A stretch of 12,410 nucleotides of DNA from Robiginitomaculum sp. Its GTDB lineage: Bacteria; Pseudomonadota; Alphaproteobacteria; Caulobacterales; Maricaulaceae. The stretch spans positions 1 to 12,410 of the forward strand of contig JAKITZ010000051.1 in NCBI GenBank assembly GCA_021647805.1, given 5' to 3'. Positions 1 to 8,204 of the stretch are shown here, piece after piece (position 1 is the stretch's first letter; each line of letters opens with the position of its first letter). The position numbers were made by a program, and so were the translations under genes. A model generated the notes under the pieces. That model was given only the letters and a program-made list of their open reading frames with translations. It was not told the DNA's origin and did no database searches.

Positions 1-1390
1 GATGATGGCTTTCAATGTGCAGAACACAATATTTGAAGCGCCTGCCGGTGCAGTTAAAGCCCTTATCGGTATTGAGCGTCGGGTATTATCAGGTAGCACA
101 ATTATTGATGCTGCGATTTCAAATGGTTATTCATCTGGCAATCCTGCGACTTCTACAAATGGTCGTCTATCTGCTACCGACATATTTGGTGAGATAGCTA
201 TTCCGTTAGTTGCAAACCAGCCGATGATGCAGTCTCTTGATCTTGAACTTGCTTATCGTCTATCTGACTATGATAGCTTTGATGCTGGCGATACATATCG
301 TATTGCCGCAGCTTGGAAGCCTGTTGATGACATTTTGATCCGCGGTGGTACTTCTACTTCATTCCGTGCGCCTAGCATTAACGACTTGTTCAATGGTGGT
401 TCTGGTGGATTTCCAACTTATACCGATCCTTGTTCGGCTACCGGCGGAAGTACGAGTCTTAACCCACAGTGTATTGCTGATGGTGTTGGCGCGGGTAGTG
501 GTTTTGTCCAGACCAGTCAACAATTGCTAAACTTTGGCTTTGGTGCACGTATCGGTGGTCAAAACTTGCTTCCGGAAACCGGCAGACAGTTCAATATCGG
601 TGCTGTATATACTCCAAGCACTGGTTTGCTTAGCAAATACAATCTGCAATTCGCGTTAGATTATGCTGATATTGAGATCATTAATGCAATTTCAGCTGAG
701 AGCTTCCGTGGCTTTATTACTGATTGTTATGGTGGCGCCACAAGTGATCCTTTAGCTTGTGCTCGTATTAGCCGTCAAGCAGGTGGTGATATTCTACGCG
801 TCAACACATTCCGTCAAAATTCTCCTGGTATTGAGACCTTGAAATCTTATGATTTTGAAGTTCGTGGTGCTAAAGAAGTCGGTAATGGTACTGTTGATTT
901 TGCCGTAACAGGTACATATCTAAAAGAACGTGGCTTTATTAATGACTTGGGCATAGATACTAACTTTGTTGGTTCATGTGGCGGGTTTGTTGCTTCTTGT
1001 GGTAATCAGTGGCGTATGAATACTCGTCTTGGCTTTAGCAATGAGAAGTTACGTGTGGTTTGGTCCTCTCGTATCCTGTCACCTGTTGAGGAAGATGAGC
1101 AAGCAGCTCTAGACCTACTTATCAATGACTTCGGTTATTCTGCTACAGATGCTGCAATTCTAGTAGAGCCTTATGTTATCCGTGACTGGTTTACCTATCA
1201 CGATATCAATGCTCGTTATGCGGTTAGCGATACCATGACTGTTTCTGTCGGTGTCGATAACATCTTTGACAAGCAGCCTCCATATTGGAAAGAAGTCGAC
1301 GGCTTCTTCTCAGCAACGGAAAATACCCCGTTTGCTACGTATGATACAGTTGGACGCTCAATGTACGTTCAGTTTGATAAGAGCTTCTAA
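1..1390 (+). CDS. TonB-dependent outer-membrane receptor, C-terminal part (5' truncated by window edge)
   Basis: The reading frame is open from the first bases and ends at TAA 1388-1390, so this is the last ~460 residues of a larger protein; the ATG codons at 2 and 5 are internal, not the true start. The protein is rich in alternating aromatic/polar strands typical of a beta-barrel and carries the hallmark receptor segment TSFRAPSINDLF, a later NLLPETGRQFNIG strand, the DNIFDKQPP motif near the end, and a terminal Phe (QFDKSF), the usual outer-membrane assembly signal. Family members import iron chelates, cobalamin or oligomeric nutrients using TonB/ExbBD energy. The plug domain and TonB box lie upstream of the window. 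A predicted surface loop has cysteines in DPCS...NPQC and further pairs (TDCYGG, GSCGGFVASCG), suggesting disulfides in external loops. The substrate cannot be told from this part. Adjacent catabolic genes do not prove that it carries an amino acid or peptide. Confidence 0.93.
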   Translation, partial: MMAFNVQNTIFEAPAGAVKALIGIERRVLSGSTIIDAAISNGYSSGNPATSTNGRLSATDIFGEIAIPLVANQPMMQSLDLELAYRLSDYDSFDAGDTYRIAAAWKPVDDILIRGGTSTSFRAPSINDLFNGGSGGFPTYTDPCSATGGSTSLNPQCIADGVGAGSGFVQTSQQLLNFGFGARIGGQNLLPETGRQFNIGAVYTPSTGLLSKYNLQFALDYADIEIINAISAESFRGFITDCYGGATSDPLACARISRQAGGDILRVNTFRQNSPGIETLKSYDFEVRGAKEVGNGTVDFAVTGTYLKERGFINDLGIDTNFVGSCGGFVASCGNQWRMNTRLGFSNEKLRVVWSSRILSPVEEDEQAALDLLINDFGYSATDAAILVEPYVIRDWFTYHDINARYAVSDTMTVSVGVDNIFDKQPPYWKEVDGFFSATENTPFATYDTVGRSMYVQFDKSF

Positions 1391-1416
1391 TCTAAGCTTG
1401 ATATACTAATTAAGGC

Positions 1417-1446
1417 AAAGGCCCGCTCATTTGAGCGGGCCTTTTT
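1417..1446 (+). terminator. Rho-independent terminator of the TonB receptor gene
   Basis: Perfect 10-bp GC-rich arms GGCCCGCTCA (1420-1429) and TGAGCGGGCC (1432-1441) face each other across a 2-nt centre. They are extended by A-T pairing of 1417-1419 with 1442-1444 and followed by a T-rich run (CTTTTTCTTT). It lies 26 bp after the receptor stop codon and isolates that gene from the next unit. Confidence 0.93.
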
Positions 1447-1518
1447 CTTTGTATAATTGTCGGCGAATCTGCTATAGGAACAAGTGTTACTTTTAATTGT
1501 TTTTGGTAGGATCTAATT

Positions 1519-2541
1519 ATGAAACTTGCTTCGTTAAAATCTGGACGTGATGGTAAATTGGTTGTGGTCTCAAATGACCTTACAAGATATACTGATGCCA
1601 GCCGAATTGCCCCGACCTTACAGGCAGCTCTTGATAATTGGTCTACAGCACAGACGCAATTAGCAGCATTGGCGCAAAGTCTGGAGGCCGGAGCTGTTCC
1701 GGTGGAGAGGTTTCGCGAACGTGAATGTTCTTCACCATTACCACGTGCTTATCAGTGGGCGGATGGCTCTGCTTATGTCAATCATGTGGAATTGGTTAGA
1801 AAAGCCAGAGGCGCGGAAATGCCGGCGACTTTTTGGACTGAGCCACTAATGTACCAAGGCGGATCTGACAGTTTTCTTGGGCCTAGAGATGATATTGAAA
1901 TGGCACAAGATGATGGTTTTGGCATCGACATGGAAGCTGAAATAACCGTAATCGTTGATGATGTTCCCATGGGCGCTAGTCCTGAACTGGCGGCTTCAAA
2001 AATTGTACTAATTACTTTGGTAAATGATGTTTCTTTGCGCGGTTTAATCCCCGGCGAACTGGCAAAAGGGTTCGGATTTTTCCAATCCAAACCATCTTCG
2101 GCATTTTCACCAGTTGCGGTAACACCTAAAGAATTGGGCGATGCTTGGGACGGCGGGAAACTACATTTACCGGTCTTGGTGACGTTAAATGATCAACCCT
2201 TTGGCAAAGCAAATGCCGGTATTGATATGACCTTTGATTTTGGAACTATTATTGCCCATGCCGCTAGAACTCGTCCTTTGTGCGCGGGCACTATTATTGG
2301 CTCTGGAACAGTGTCGAATAAGCTTGATGGTGAAGCCGGAAAGCCGATTGCTGAAGGCGGTGATGGCTATTCGTGTATTGCCGAAATTCGGATGATCGAA
2401 ACTATTGAAAACGGTAAACCATCGACACCGTTTATGAAGTTTGGCGATAAGGTCAGCATTCAAATGCGCGATGAGGCCGGTGCCAGCATTTTTGGTCGAA
2501 TCGAGCAAACTGTGGTGAAATACGAACCTCCCACTTCGTAA
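1519..2541 (+). CDS. Fumarylacetoacetate hydrolase (FAH) family protein, possible fumarylacetoacetase
   Basis: 340 residues, the size of the bacterial FAH-family enzymes that begin with a short N-terminal domain followed by the FAA_hydrolase fold. The N-terminal third contains the family-typical SPLPRAYQWADGSAYVNH segment. The catalytic domain shows the acidic metal ligands expected of the family: the ExE pair E139/E141 in DMEAEIT and D170 in the NDVS segment, followed by SLRGLIPGELAKGFGFFQSK and the glycine-rich GTIIGSGTVSNK loop. Family members cleave C-C bonds of acylpyruvates or beta-diketones with Mg2+ or Ca2+. This subgroup often sits in tyrosine/homogentisate catabolism, where it would yield fumarate and acetoacetate. 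No homogentisate dioxygenase, maleylacetoacetate isomerase or 4-hydroxyphenylpyruvate dioxygenase gene is in the window, so the exact substrate is inferred. The start is supported by TAGGA (1507-1511) 7 nt before the ATG. It is followed 17 bp later by a MarR gene, probably co-transcribed. Confidence 0.88.
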   Translation: MKLASLKSGRDGKLVVVSNDLTRYTDASRIAPTLQAALDNWSTAQTQLAALAQSLEAGAVPVERFRERECSSPLPRAYQWADGSAYVNHVELVRKARGAEMPATFWTEPLMYQGGSDSFLGPRDDIEMAQDDGFGIDMEAEITVIVDDVPMGASPELAASKIVLITLVNDVSLRGLIPGELAKGFGFFQSKPSSAFSPVAVTPKELGDAWDGGKLHLPVLVTLNDQPFGKANAGIDMTFDFGTIIAHAARTRPLCAGTIIGSGTVSNKLDGEAGKPIAEGGDGYSCIAEIRMIETIENGKPSTPFMKFGDKVSIQMRDEAGASIFGRIEQTVVKYEPPTS

Positions 2542-2558
2542 TAGAGGTAATTACAGTC

Positions 2559-3023
2559 ATGACTGATCGTTTGAAGCTCGACAATTATTTACCCTATCGA
2601 TTGTCGATTGCGTCCAATCAGGTTAGTAACTTAATTGCCAGCCTTTATCAGGATCGCTTTGGTTTAAGCATTTGGCAATGGCGGGTTTTGGCTATGTTAG
2701 GTGCATCTGGGTCGTTGACTGCGCAACAGGTGGCAACAAACGCCGCCATGGATAAAATGACAGTAAGCCGTGCGGTTTCTGGTCTGTTAAAACGTGATTT
2801 GATTGAAAGAAAAGCTGATCAGAAAGACCGACGAGCGCAGATATTATCGCTTAGCGAAATCGGTAGAAAAATTCATGATGAAATCGCGCCACTGGCAATC
2901 GAGCAAGAAAAAGTGTTACTTGCCGGCATGAGTAAGGAAGAAATAGAACGTTTGTTTTCGGTTCTTGAGCATTTGGAAAAAACTGCAATTGCGATAAATT
3001 CCAAATCGGATTTGGCCAGTTGA
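2559..3023 (+). CDS. MarR-family transcriptional regulator
   Basis: 154 residues, normal MarR length. A helical N-terminal dimerisation region (about 10-48) precedes a winged helix-turn-helix: LTAQQVATNAAMDKMTVSRA (53-72) holds the turn and recognition helix, and the wing has the family signature DRRAQILSLSEIGR (90-103). C-terminal helices (about 105-148) complete the dimer interface. MarR proteins bind palindromic operators as dimers and usually release DNA on binding small, often aromatic, ligands. AGAGG at 2543-2547 is a plausible ribosome site 11 nt upstream. The 17-bp gap after the FAH-family gene suggests one transcript and hence a role in controlling that enzyme or a wider aromatic catabolic pathway. 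It converges on hutF with only 7 bp between stop codons; there is no sequence evidence that it controls hut. Confidence 0.93.
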   Translation: MTDRLKLDNYLPYRLSIASNQVSNLIASLYQDRFGLSIWQWRVLAMLGASGSLTAQQVATNAAMDKMTVSRAVSGLLKRDLIERKADQKDRRAQILSLSEIGRKIHDEIAPLAIEQEKVLLAGMSKEEIERLFSVLEHLEKTAIAINSKSDLAS

Positions 3024-3030
3024 ACTGGGC

Positions 3031-4407
3031 CTAATTACTGTCCAATAAACGCCGCAAGCACTTGATATAATTAGCAGTTATTTCCTGTTGGTTCTGGTGC
3101 GCTTTATCTTTTATCAAATGATTGCCCGCCACCCAGACATCGGTTACCGGTGAGTTTTGGCTGGCGAATATCCAGCCATCAATGATTGCATCTTTTGATC
3201 GTTCGGCCAATGATGGCATTGTGGTATCCAACGAAATAAAGCTGGCGGTTTCCCCGATTGCGATATTACCGTTGTTTTGCCCCAATGCCTGTGCGCCACC
3301 TTTGGCCGCCTGTCGGTATAAATGCCCGCCGACACTGGTTTTTGTTGGCGCCAGTCGCACGCGTTTTTGATCCCGTAGGCGCTGCGAATATTCAAGGGTT
3401 CGTAACTCGTCGGCTAAATCAATTCTAACACAGCTATCCGAGCCAATTCCAAAACCACCATTAGCCTTGGCGTACTCTACTGCGTCAAATATTCCATCGC
3501 CTAAATTGGCTTCGGTTATTGGACATAAGCCGGCCACTGCCCCGGAATTGGCCATTTGCTTCACCTCGTTCTTGTCCATGTGTGTGGCATGAACCAGACA
3601 CCAGCGATCATCAATTTGATAATTATCCAATAACCATTGCACCGGTCTTGCGCCTAGATGTTGCTCACAAGAGCGCACTTCGGTCATTTGCTCGGCAATA
3701 TGAATATGTACTGGATAGTTTGGGTTATTACGTAGCAATTCGGTTAATTGCTCAAGGGTAACTGCGCGCAAAGAATGCGGAGCAATTCCGGTAATTATTT
3801 CAGGGTGTTGCTGGCGTAATTTATTGATAAGTAATTGAAAATCATCGAGGTTATGGGTGAACCTGTTTTGGTGTGGGTCGGGATCTGCACCACCAAAATC
3901 TGAATGGGCGTAAAATACCGGCAGCATTGTAAGTGCGATGCCTGTTTCTTTTGCACCGGCTATTACCATATTGGCCATTTCCGCCGGATCATCGTATTTG
4001 CTGCCGTCTGGCTGTTGGTGCAAATAGTGAAATTCGCCAATTGAAGTAAAACCGCTTTGCAACATTTCCATATAGGTAAAGCTGGCAATTATTTGCACAT
4101 CTTTCGGCGTTAATTTAACAACAAAGCGATACATTAAATCGCGCCAAGTCCAAAAACTATCCCTAGGCGAATGACTTATTTCCGCAAGACCAGCCATTGC
4201 CCGCTGAAACGAGTGGCAGTGTAAATTACTCATGCCCGGTAGCAGGAAATCCACACTTTCATAGGCAGGATTTTTTCTTTGCTGATCAGTGATTGACGTA
4301 ATATTCCCAGCTTCGTTCCAGGTAATTATTACATTTTCCGCCCAACCCGTGGCCAGTAAAACTTGTTTTGCAAACAAGCTGTTAGTATCATTTTTAATCA
4401 TAATCAT
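3031..4407 (-). CDS. hutF: Formimidoylglutamate deiminase (HutF)
   Basis: Converts N-formimino-L-glutamate to N-formyl-L-glutamate plus ammonia, the fourth step of the five-step histidine pathway. It is an amidohydrolase-superfamily metalloenzyme: the metal HxH is H63/H65 in NLHCHSFQRAMAG, followed by GEFHYLHQ, HIHIAEQ, LVHATHMD, the GLCPITEANLGDGIF segment, and the distal catalytic Asp D324 in GIGSDSCVRIDLADELRTLEY. I start it at the ATG at 4407-4405 (458 aa), because known HutF proteins begin only a few residues before the equivalent of SLFAKQVLLATGW and are about 450-460 aa long. Another ATG two codons in (4401) is equally possible. The longest frame (from 4485, 484 aa) adds 26 residues unlike the family and has no ribosome site. 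The gene is divergent from hutIHGU across a shared control region and convergent with marR. HutF next to HutG defines the formylglutamate version of histidine degradation. Confidence 0.93.
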   Translation of the reverse strand: MIMIKNDTNSLFAKQVLLATGWAENVIITWNEAGNITSITDQQRKNPAYESVDFLLPGMSNLHCHSFQRAMAGLAEISHSPRDSFWTWRDLMYRFVVKLTPKDVQIIASFTYMEMLQSGFTSIGEFHYLHQQPDGSKYDDPAEMANMVIAGAKETGIALTMLPVFYAHSDFGGADPDPHQNRFTHNLDDFQLLINKLRQQHPEIITGIAPHSLRAVTLEQLTELLRNNPNYPVHIHIAEQMTEVRSCEQHLGARPVQWLLDNYQIDDRWCLVHATHMDKNEVKQMANSGAVAGLCPITEANLGDGIFDAVEYAKANGGFGIGSDSCVRIDLADELRTLEYSQRLRDQKRVRLAPTKTSVGGHLYRQAAKGGAQALGQNNGNIAIGETASFISLDTTMPSLAERSKDAIIDGWIFASQNSPVTDVWVAGNHLIKDKAHQNQQEITANYIKCLRRLLDSN

Positions 4408-4498
4408 ACTTTGTTCTAATGGGCTTTGTGGCTTATAATAATGTTTCTGCAAACAGTAATTAGCATGAAGATCACACTTAGCCATGGGGTAATTTTAT

Positions 4499-4549
4499 AT
4501 TCCATCGACCCAAAAAGTGGGAACCGGTTTTTGGATAAGTTGATGGATA
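4499..4549. repeat. Palindromic intergenic repeat of alphaproteobacterial type (GTGGGAACCGG core)
   Basis: Nested inverted arms: outer TCCATC (4501-4506) with GATGGA (4542-4547), inner CCAAAAA (4510-4516) with TTTTTGG (4528-4534), around the core GTGGGAACCGG. The arrangement 'AAAAGTGGGAACCGGTTTT' flanked by complementary arms is, from memory, a very common dispersed intergenic repeat in Rhizobiales and relatives. It sits between the 5' end of hutF and the inverted repeat in front of hutI, so it is likely a non-autonomous dispersed element that landed in the control region. The family identity comes from recall of the core, not from a search. Confidence 0.65.
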
Positions 4550-4560
4550 GCAAAGAAAAG

Positions 4561-4597
4561 TATACTAAAATGGTGTTTAATTCAGCATTTTAGTATA
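4561..4597. promoter_or_regulatory. Perfect 12-bp inverted repeat, candidate hut operator in the hutF-hutI divergent region
   Basis: Arms TATACTAAAATG (4561-4572) and CATTTTAGTATA (4586-4597) are exact reverse complements, separated by 13 nt, with partial symmetry continuing inside (TG 4574-4575 with CA 4583-4584). TATACT resembles a -10 hexamer on both strands, so a bound protein could block both divergent promoters. The hutI start lies 47 bp downstream. It has no T-run of its own and lies upstream of both genes, so an operator is more likely than a terminator. It does not match the HutC site I know from Pseudomonas (TGTATATACA-like), and no regulator gene is adjacent. The binding protein is unknown. 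Confidence 0.55.
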
Positions 4598-4644
4598 TTT
4601 AAAAATAAACTTGCAAATTTGGCGGTTAAGAATAATGCTGGTGC

Positions 4645-5850
4645 ATGGATCTTGATCAGAAATTACAAGTGCTGACAAATTGCCATTTGGCGACGATGCG
4701 TGGCGGGGCTGCTGGCTTTGGTAAAGTTAAAAATGCAACGATTGTACGAGATAATGCAAATATTATCTGGGTAGGTTGCGCTAAAGAGCTACCACAGCAA
4801 TACCAAAATTTATCGCAAACTGACCTTGAACAGCGCTGGGTATTGCCGGCATTTGTCGATTGTCATACACACTTGATTTATGCGGGAAACAGAATCGCCG
4901 AATTTGAGCAACGGCTTAATGGTGCAAGTTATGAGCAAATAGCCAAGGCTGGCGGCGGGATTATATCTACTGTTAAGGCCACCAGATCGGCGACTGAGTC
5001 TGAGTTAATCACCCAATCATTACCGCGATTACAACAAATGCAACAATTTGGAACCGGTACAATAGAGATCAAATCCGGCTATGGTTTAACGATTGAAGAT
5101 GAAATAAAAATGCTTCGCGCAGCCCGTGACCTGGGACGGATTGAAGGGGTGCGGGTTAGCACTTCGCTTCTTGGTGCTCATGCATTACCGCCGGAATTTA
5201 TCGGTCAAAGTGATGCTTATATCGATATGGTTGTCGAGGAAATGTTACCAAAAATTGCCGTGCTTGGCTTGGCTGATGCGGTAGATGTGTTTTGTGAAAA
5301 CATTGCCTTTTCACTAGAACAAACAAAGCGGGTATTCGAAAAATCTGTTACTCTTGGGCTGCCGATACGTTTGCATGGCGAGCAATTATCAAATTCTCAT
5401 GGATGCCAGATGGCGGCAGAAATGGGAGCTTTATCTTGTGATCATCTTGAATATCTTGATGAGGCCGGTGCCAAAGCCATGGCCGATGCTGGAACTGTTG
5501 CTGTGCTATTACCCGGTGCGTTTTATTTCTTGAAAGAAACCAAGACACCACCAGTGAATTTGTTGCGTAAACATGGTGTGGCAATGGCAATAGCAACTGA
5601 TTGCAATCCCGGGTCGTCGCCGACCACTTCTCTGCCATTAATGCTATCTATGGCGGTTACATTTTTTGGTCTTACTCCTGATGAGGCACTGGCCGGTGTA
5701 ACTCGAAATGCTGCCAAAGCATTAGGCCTTGGGCAACAAATTGGACAAATTGCGCCCGGTTTTACCGCAGATTTGGTGGCGTGGGATATAAATTCCCCCG
5801 CTGAATTGTGTTATGGATTTGGCGCGTGTCCGCTAAATGAAAGAGTTTGA
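4645..5850 (+). CDS. hutI: Imidazolonepropionase (HutI)
   Basis: Hydrolyses 4-imidazolone-5-propanoate to N-formimino-L-glutamate, step three of histidine degradation, in the cytoplasm. 401 aa, the usual family length (about 400-415). Amidohydrolase metal motif H74/H76 in VDCHTHLIYAGNR, substrate-region residues in GGGIISTVKATR and TIEIKSGYGL, H244/E246 in HGEQLS, H267 in SCDHLEY, and the distal Asp D319 in ATDCNPGSSP, so every expected catalytic element is present. The ATG at 4645 is the first in-frame start; its ribosome site is weak (only AAG about 14 nt upstream). First gene of the hutIHGU operon, it runs into hutH: its TGA (5848-5850) is 4 bp before the preferred hutH ATG. Probably controlled by the inverted repeat at 4561-4597. 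Confidence 0.95.
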   Translation: MDLDQKLQVLTNCHLATMRGGAAGFGKVKNATIVRDNANIIWVGCAKELPQQYQNLSQTDLEQRWVLPAFVDCHTHLIYAGNRIAEFEQRLNGASYEQIAKAGGGIISTVKATRSATESELITQSLPRLQQMQQFGTGTIEIKSGYGLTIEDEIKMLRAARDLGRIEGVRVSTSLLGAHALPPEFIGQSDAYIDMVVEEMLPKIAVLGLADAVDVFCENIAFSLEQTKRVFEKSVTLGLPIRLHGEQLSNSHGCQMAAEMGALSCDHLEYLDEAGAKAMADAGTVAVLLPGAFYFLKETKTPPVNLLRKHGVAMAIATDCNPGSSPTTSLPLMLSMAVTFFGLTPDEALAGVTRNAAKALGLGQQIGQIAPGFTADLVAWDINSPAELCYGFGACPLNERV

Positions 5851-5854
5851 ATTT

Positions 5855-7402
5855 ATGAATAATATTACTCTACAGCCCGGCAGTATTTCCCATGAGCAGT
5901 GGCAAGAAATTTTAGACAAAAAGCAGCAAATAAATTTTACTGATCAGGACTGGCAAAATGTGCAGGTCAGCGCGCAAACTATTGCCGATATTCTGGCCAA
6001 GGGTGAAACCGTTTACGGGGTTAATACCGGCTTTGGTAAATTGGCCAATACCCGGATCAAAGACGAGGACTTGCAGGACTTACAAAAACGCATTGTTTTG
6101 TCCCATTGCGCCGGTGTTGGTGAAGCAATATCGCAAAGTGTAACCCGCCTTATCATGGTGATGAAGCTAGCCAGTTTAATGCGCGGGTTTTCCGGCGTGC
6201 AACCGGTAACATTACGTCTGTTATCGGATATGTTGGCCAAGGGTGTGTATCCGGTAATTCCGTCGCAAGGATCAGTAGGTGCGTCTGGTGATTTGGCGCC
6301 GCTTTCGCATTTGGCGGCGGTAATGATCGGCGAAGGCGAAGCAATTTATGCTGGTGAAAAATTACCTGCATTAATAGCATTATCCAAGGCGGGCTTGCAG
6401 CCAGTAATTTTACAGGCCAAAGAGGGCTTGGCATTACTCAACGGAACGCAAGTTTCAACCGCTTATGCTTTATACGGGTTATATCAGGCCAGATCGGTGT
6501 TCCATTCAGCAATGCTGGCTGGTGCGTTATCTGTGGAAGCAGTACGCGGCTCGCACTCGCCATTTGATGCTAGGGTACACGAAATTCGTGGGCAAATCGG
6601 GCAAATAAAAACCGCGCATTCCTATCGTAAGTTACTGTCGGGAAGTTATATCGCTAAAAGTCATATCGACTGTCACAAAGTACAAGACCCGTATTGCTTG
6701 CGTTGCCAACCACAAGTTATGGGCGCGGTTTATGATAGCTTGAACCATGCGGCTACGGTATTGGCGCGTGAAGCCAATGGCGTTACCGATAATCCGTTGA
6801 TTTTTCCAGAAGATGCAGAAGCGGTTTCCGCCGGTAATTTCCATGCCGAGCCAGTTGGCTTTGTCGCCGAGAATATCGCTATTTCTCTTTGCGAGACCGG
6901 ATCAATATCCGAACGACGCACTGCAATGCTGGTTGATCCGGCATTAAGCGAATTACCGGCATTTTTGACCCCTGATCCGGGGATAAATTCCGGTTTTATG
7001 ATCGCACAAGTAACAGCTGCTGCCTTGGTGTCAGAAAACAAGCAAATGGCATTTCCTGCGGTGGTTGATAGCATACCAACTTCGGCCAACCAAGAAGACC
7101 ACGTTAGCATGGCTACTCATGGCGCGCGCCGGCTTGGCAAGATGGCGCAAAACTCTGCCCATGTAGTAGCGATAGAATTATTATCAGCATGTCAGGCGCT
7201 AGATTTGCATAAAGAAAGCCATATTGTTTCTTCTTCGCCATTGCAGGCGGTACGTAATGCTATCCGAGCCAAAGTGCCGATGTTAAGCGATGATCGCCTG
7301 ATGGCTCCGGATATTACTTGTGTGCAGAAAATGATTTTGTCTGGCGAATTAACGTCATTGCCTGAATTGCAGGGATTGTTGCCAATTATTGGTGAGAGTT
7401 AA
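5855..7402 (+). CDS. hutH: Histidine ammonia-lyase (histidase, HutH)
   Basis: Eliminates ammonia from L-histidine to give urocanate, the entry step of the pathway. 515 aa from this start, the family norm. The ASG triad that cyclises to the MIO prosthetic group is A143-S144-G145 within GSVGASGDLAPLSHLA, and the catalytic Tyr is Y54 in VYGVNTGFGKLA. Further family blocks are GTQVSTAY, DNPLIF, GNFHAEPVGFVAEN, SERRTAMLVDP and NQEDHVSMATHGAR. Two starts compete: ATG 5837, overlapping hutI by 14 bp, and ATG 5855. I chose 5855 because AAGAG (5841-5845) lies 9 nt before it and because MNNITLQPGSIS aligns with normal HutH N-termini (MTxLxLxPGxLT). No frameshift or missing residue is seen. Its stop is followed after 1 bp by hutG. 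Confidence 0.96.
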   Translation: MNNITLQPGSISHEQWQEILDKKQQINFTDQDWQNVQVSAQTIADILAKGETVYGVNTGFGKLANTRIKDEDLQDLQKRIVLSHCAGVGEAISQSVTRLIMVMKLASLMRGFSGVQPVTLRLLSDMLAKGVYPVIPSQGSVGASGDLAPLSHLAAVMIGEGEAIYAGEKLPALIALSKAGLQPVILQAKEGLALLNGTQVSTAYALYGLYQARSVFHSAMLAGALSVEAVRGSHSPFDARVHEIRGQIGQIKTAHSYRKLLSGSYIAKSHIDCHKVQDPYCLRCQPQVMGAVYDSLNHAATVLAREANGVTDNPLIFPEDAEAVSAGNFHAEPVGFVAENIAISLCETGSISERRTAMLVDPALSELPAFLTPDPGINSGFMIAQVTAAALVSENKQMAFPAVVDSIPTSANQEDHVSMATHGARRLGKMAQNSAHVVAIELLSACQALDLHKESHIVSSSPLQAVRNAIRAKVPMLSDDRLMAPDITCVQKMILSGELTSLPELQGLLPIIGES

Positions 7403-7403
7403 T

Positions 7404-8204
7404 ATGCCAAAGCCATTGTTTATTTTGCAAGAAAATGGCGGAGTAGTGTTGCTGAACTTTCCGCATTCAGGAACCTATATTCCAGATGGTATTGCTGTGC
7501 AATTAAATGATTGTGGCAAAGAAATAGCAGATACCGATTGGCATGTGCCCAAATTATACGAATTTGCCAAGGATCAAGTAACTTGGGTTGAGGCTACGCA
7601 TTCTCGCTATGTAATTGATTTAAATCGCGATCCCAGCGGCGTCGCACTATATCAGGGGCAGGCGGGGACTGATCTTTGTCCCATTACTGATTTTTCCGGA
7701 AATGCAATTTATATGGCAGGAAATTCTCCAGATACCAAGCAAAGAAAGACGCAATATTTTACCGCTTACCATCAGCAATTAGCGGCGCAAATAGAACGGA
7801 TAAAATCACTGCACGGTATTTGCATTATGGTTGATTGCCACTCTATCGCCAGCCAAGTGCCGCGCTTGTTTGATGGCAAATTGCCGGATCTAAATCTTGG
7901 TACATTTAGCGGTTTATCTTGTTTACCGGCATTGGCAAAAACCGCCAGTGAGGCGTTGCAAAATTCCGGGTTTTCTTTTGTTAGCGATGGTAGATTTAAG
8001 GGCGGTTGGATAACCCGCAATTATGGACAGCCAGAAAAAGACGTACATGTGTTACAGTTGGAAATATCGCAATCCTGTTATATGGACGAGGCAAGGCCAC
8101 AAGAATATGATCCGGCCAAGGCCAAAGCACTGCAGCAAATTTTACAACAATTACTACAAGCCATTAATGCTTGGGCACTAACTCACAAGGAAATAATCAG
8201 ATGA
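7404..8204 (+). CDS. hutG: N-formylglutamate deformylase (HutG, N-formylglutamate amidohydrolase family)
   Basis: Hydrolyses N-formyl-L-glutamate to glutamate and formate, the last step of the HutF-dependent route. 266 aa, as expected. Family motifs in order: PHSG (20-23), DTDWH (43-47, metal-binding Asp/His), YVIDLNRDPSG, DCHS (144-147), PDLNLGTFSG, GGWITRNYGQP and VLQLEIS. This is the formylglutamate amidohydrolase fold, not the arginase-like formiminoglutamase that shares the name HutG in some organisms, which fits the presence of hutF. ATG 7404 is preferred over an in-frame TTG at 7389: GGTGAGAG (7391-7398) gives a good ribosome site 5 nt before it. It starts 1 bp after the hutH stop and ends in an ATGA overlap with hutU, so translation is likely coupled. 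Confidence 0.94.
   Translation: MPKPLFILQENGGVVLLNFPHSGTYIPDGIAVQLNDCGKEIADTDWHVPKLYEFAKDQVTWVEATHSRYVIDLNRDPSGVALYQGQAGTDLCPITDFSGNAIYMAGNSPDTKQRKTQYFTAYHQQLAAQIERIKSLHGICIMVDCHSIASQVPRLFDGKLPDLNLGTFSGLSCLPALAKTASEALQNSGFSFVSDGRFKGGWITRNYGQPEKDVHVLQLEISQSCYMDEARPQEYDPAKAKALQQILQQLLQAINAWALTHKEIIR

Noticed and set aside
1430..1457. TATAAT at 1452-1457 as a promoter for the FAH-family gene
   Set aside because: The matching -35 position falls inside the terminator stem and is a poor hexamer; the real promoter cannot be placed with confidence.
4408..4485. 26-residue N-terminal extension of HutF from the ATG at 4485
   Set aside because: The extra residues do not resemble HutF N-termini, there is no ribosome site before 4485, and the protein from 4407 already has full family length.
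5837..5854. Upstream hutH start at ATG 5837, overlapping hutI
   Set aside because: AAGAG is correctly spaced for ATG 5855, lies inside the putative extension, and the shorter N-terminus matches histidases.
7389..7403. TTG start for hutG inside hutH
   Set aside because: ATG 7404 has a good ribosome site just upstream, and the extension would consist of that site's own translation.
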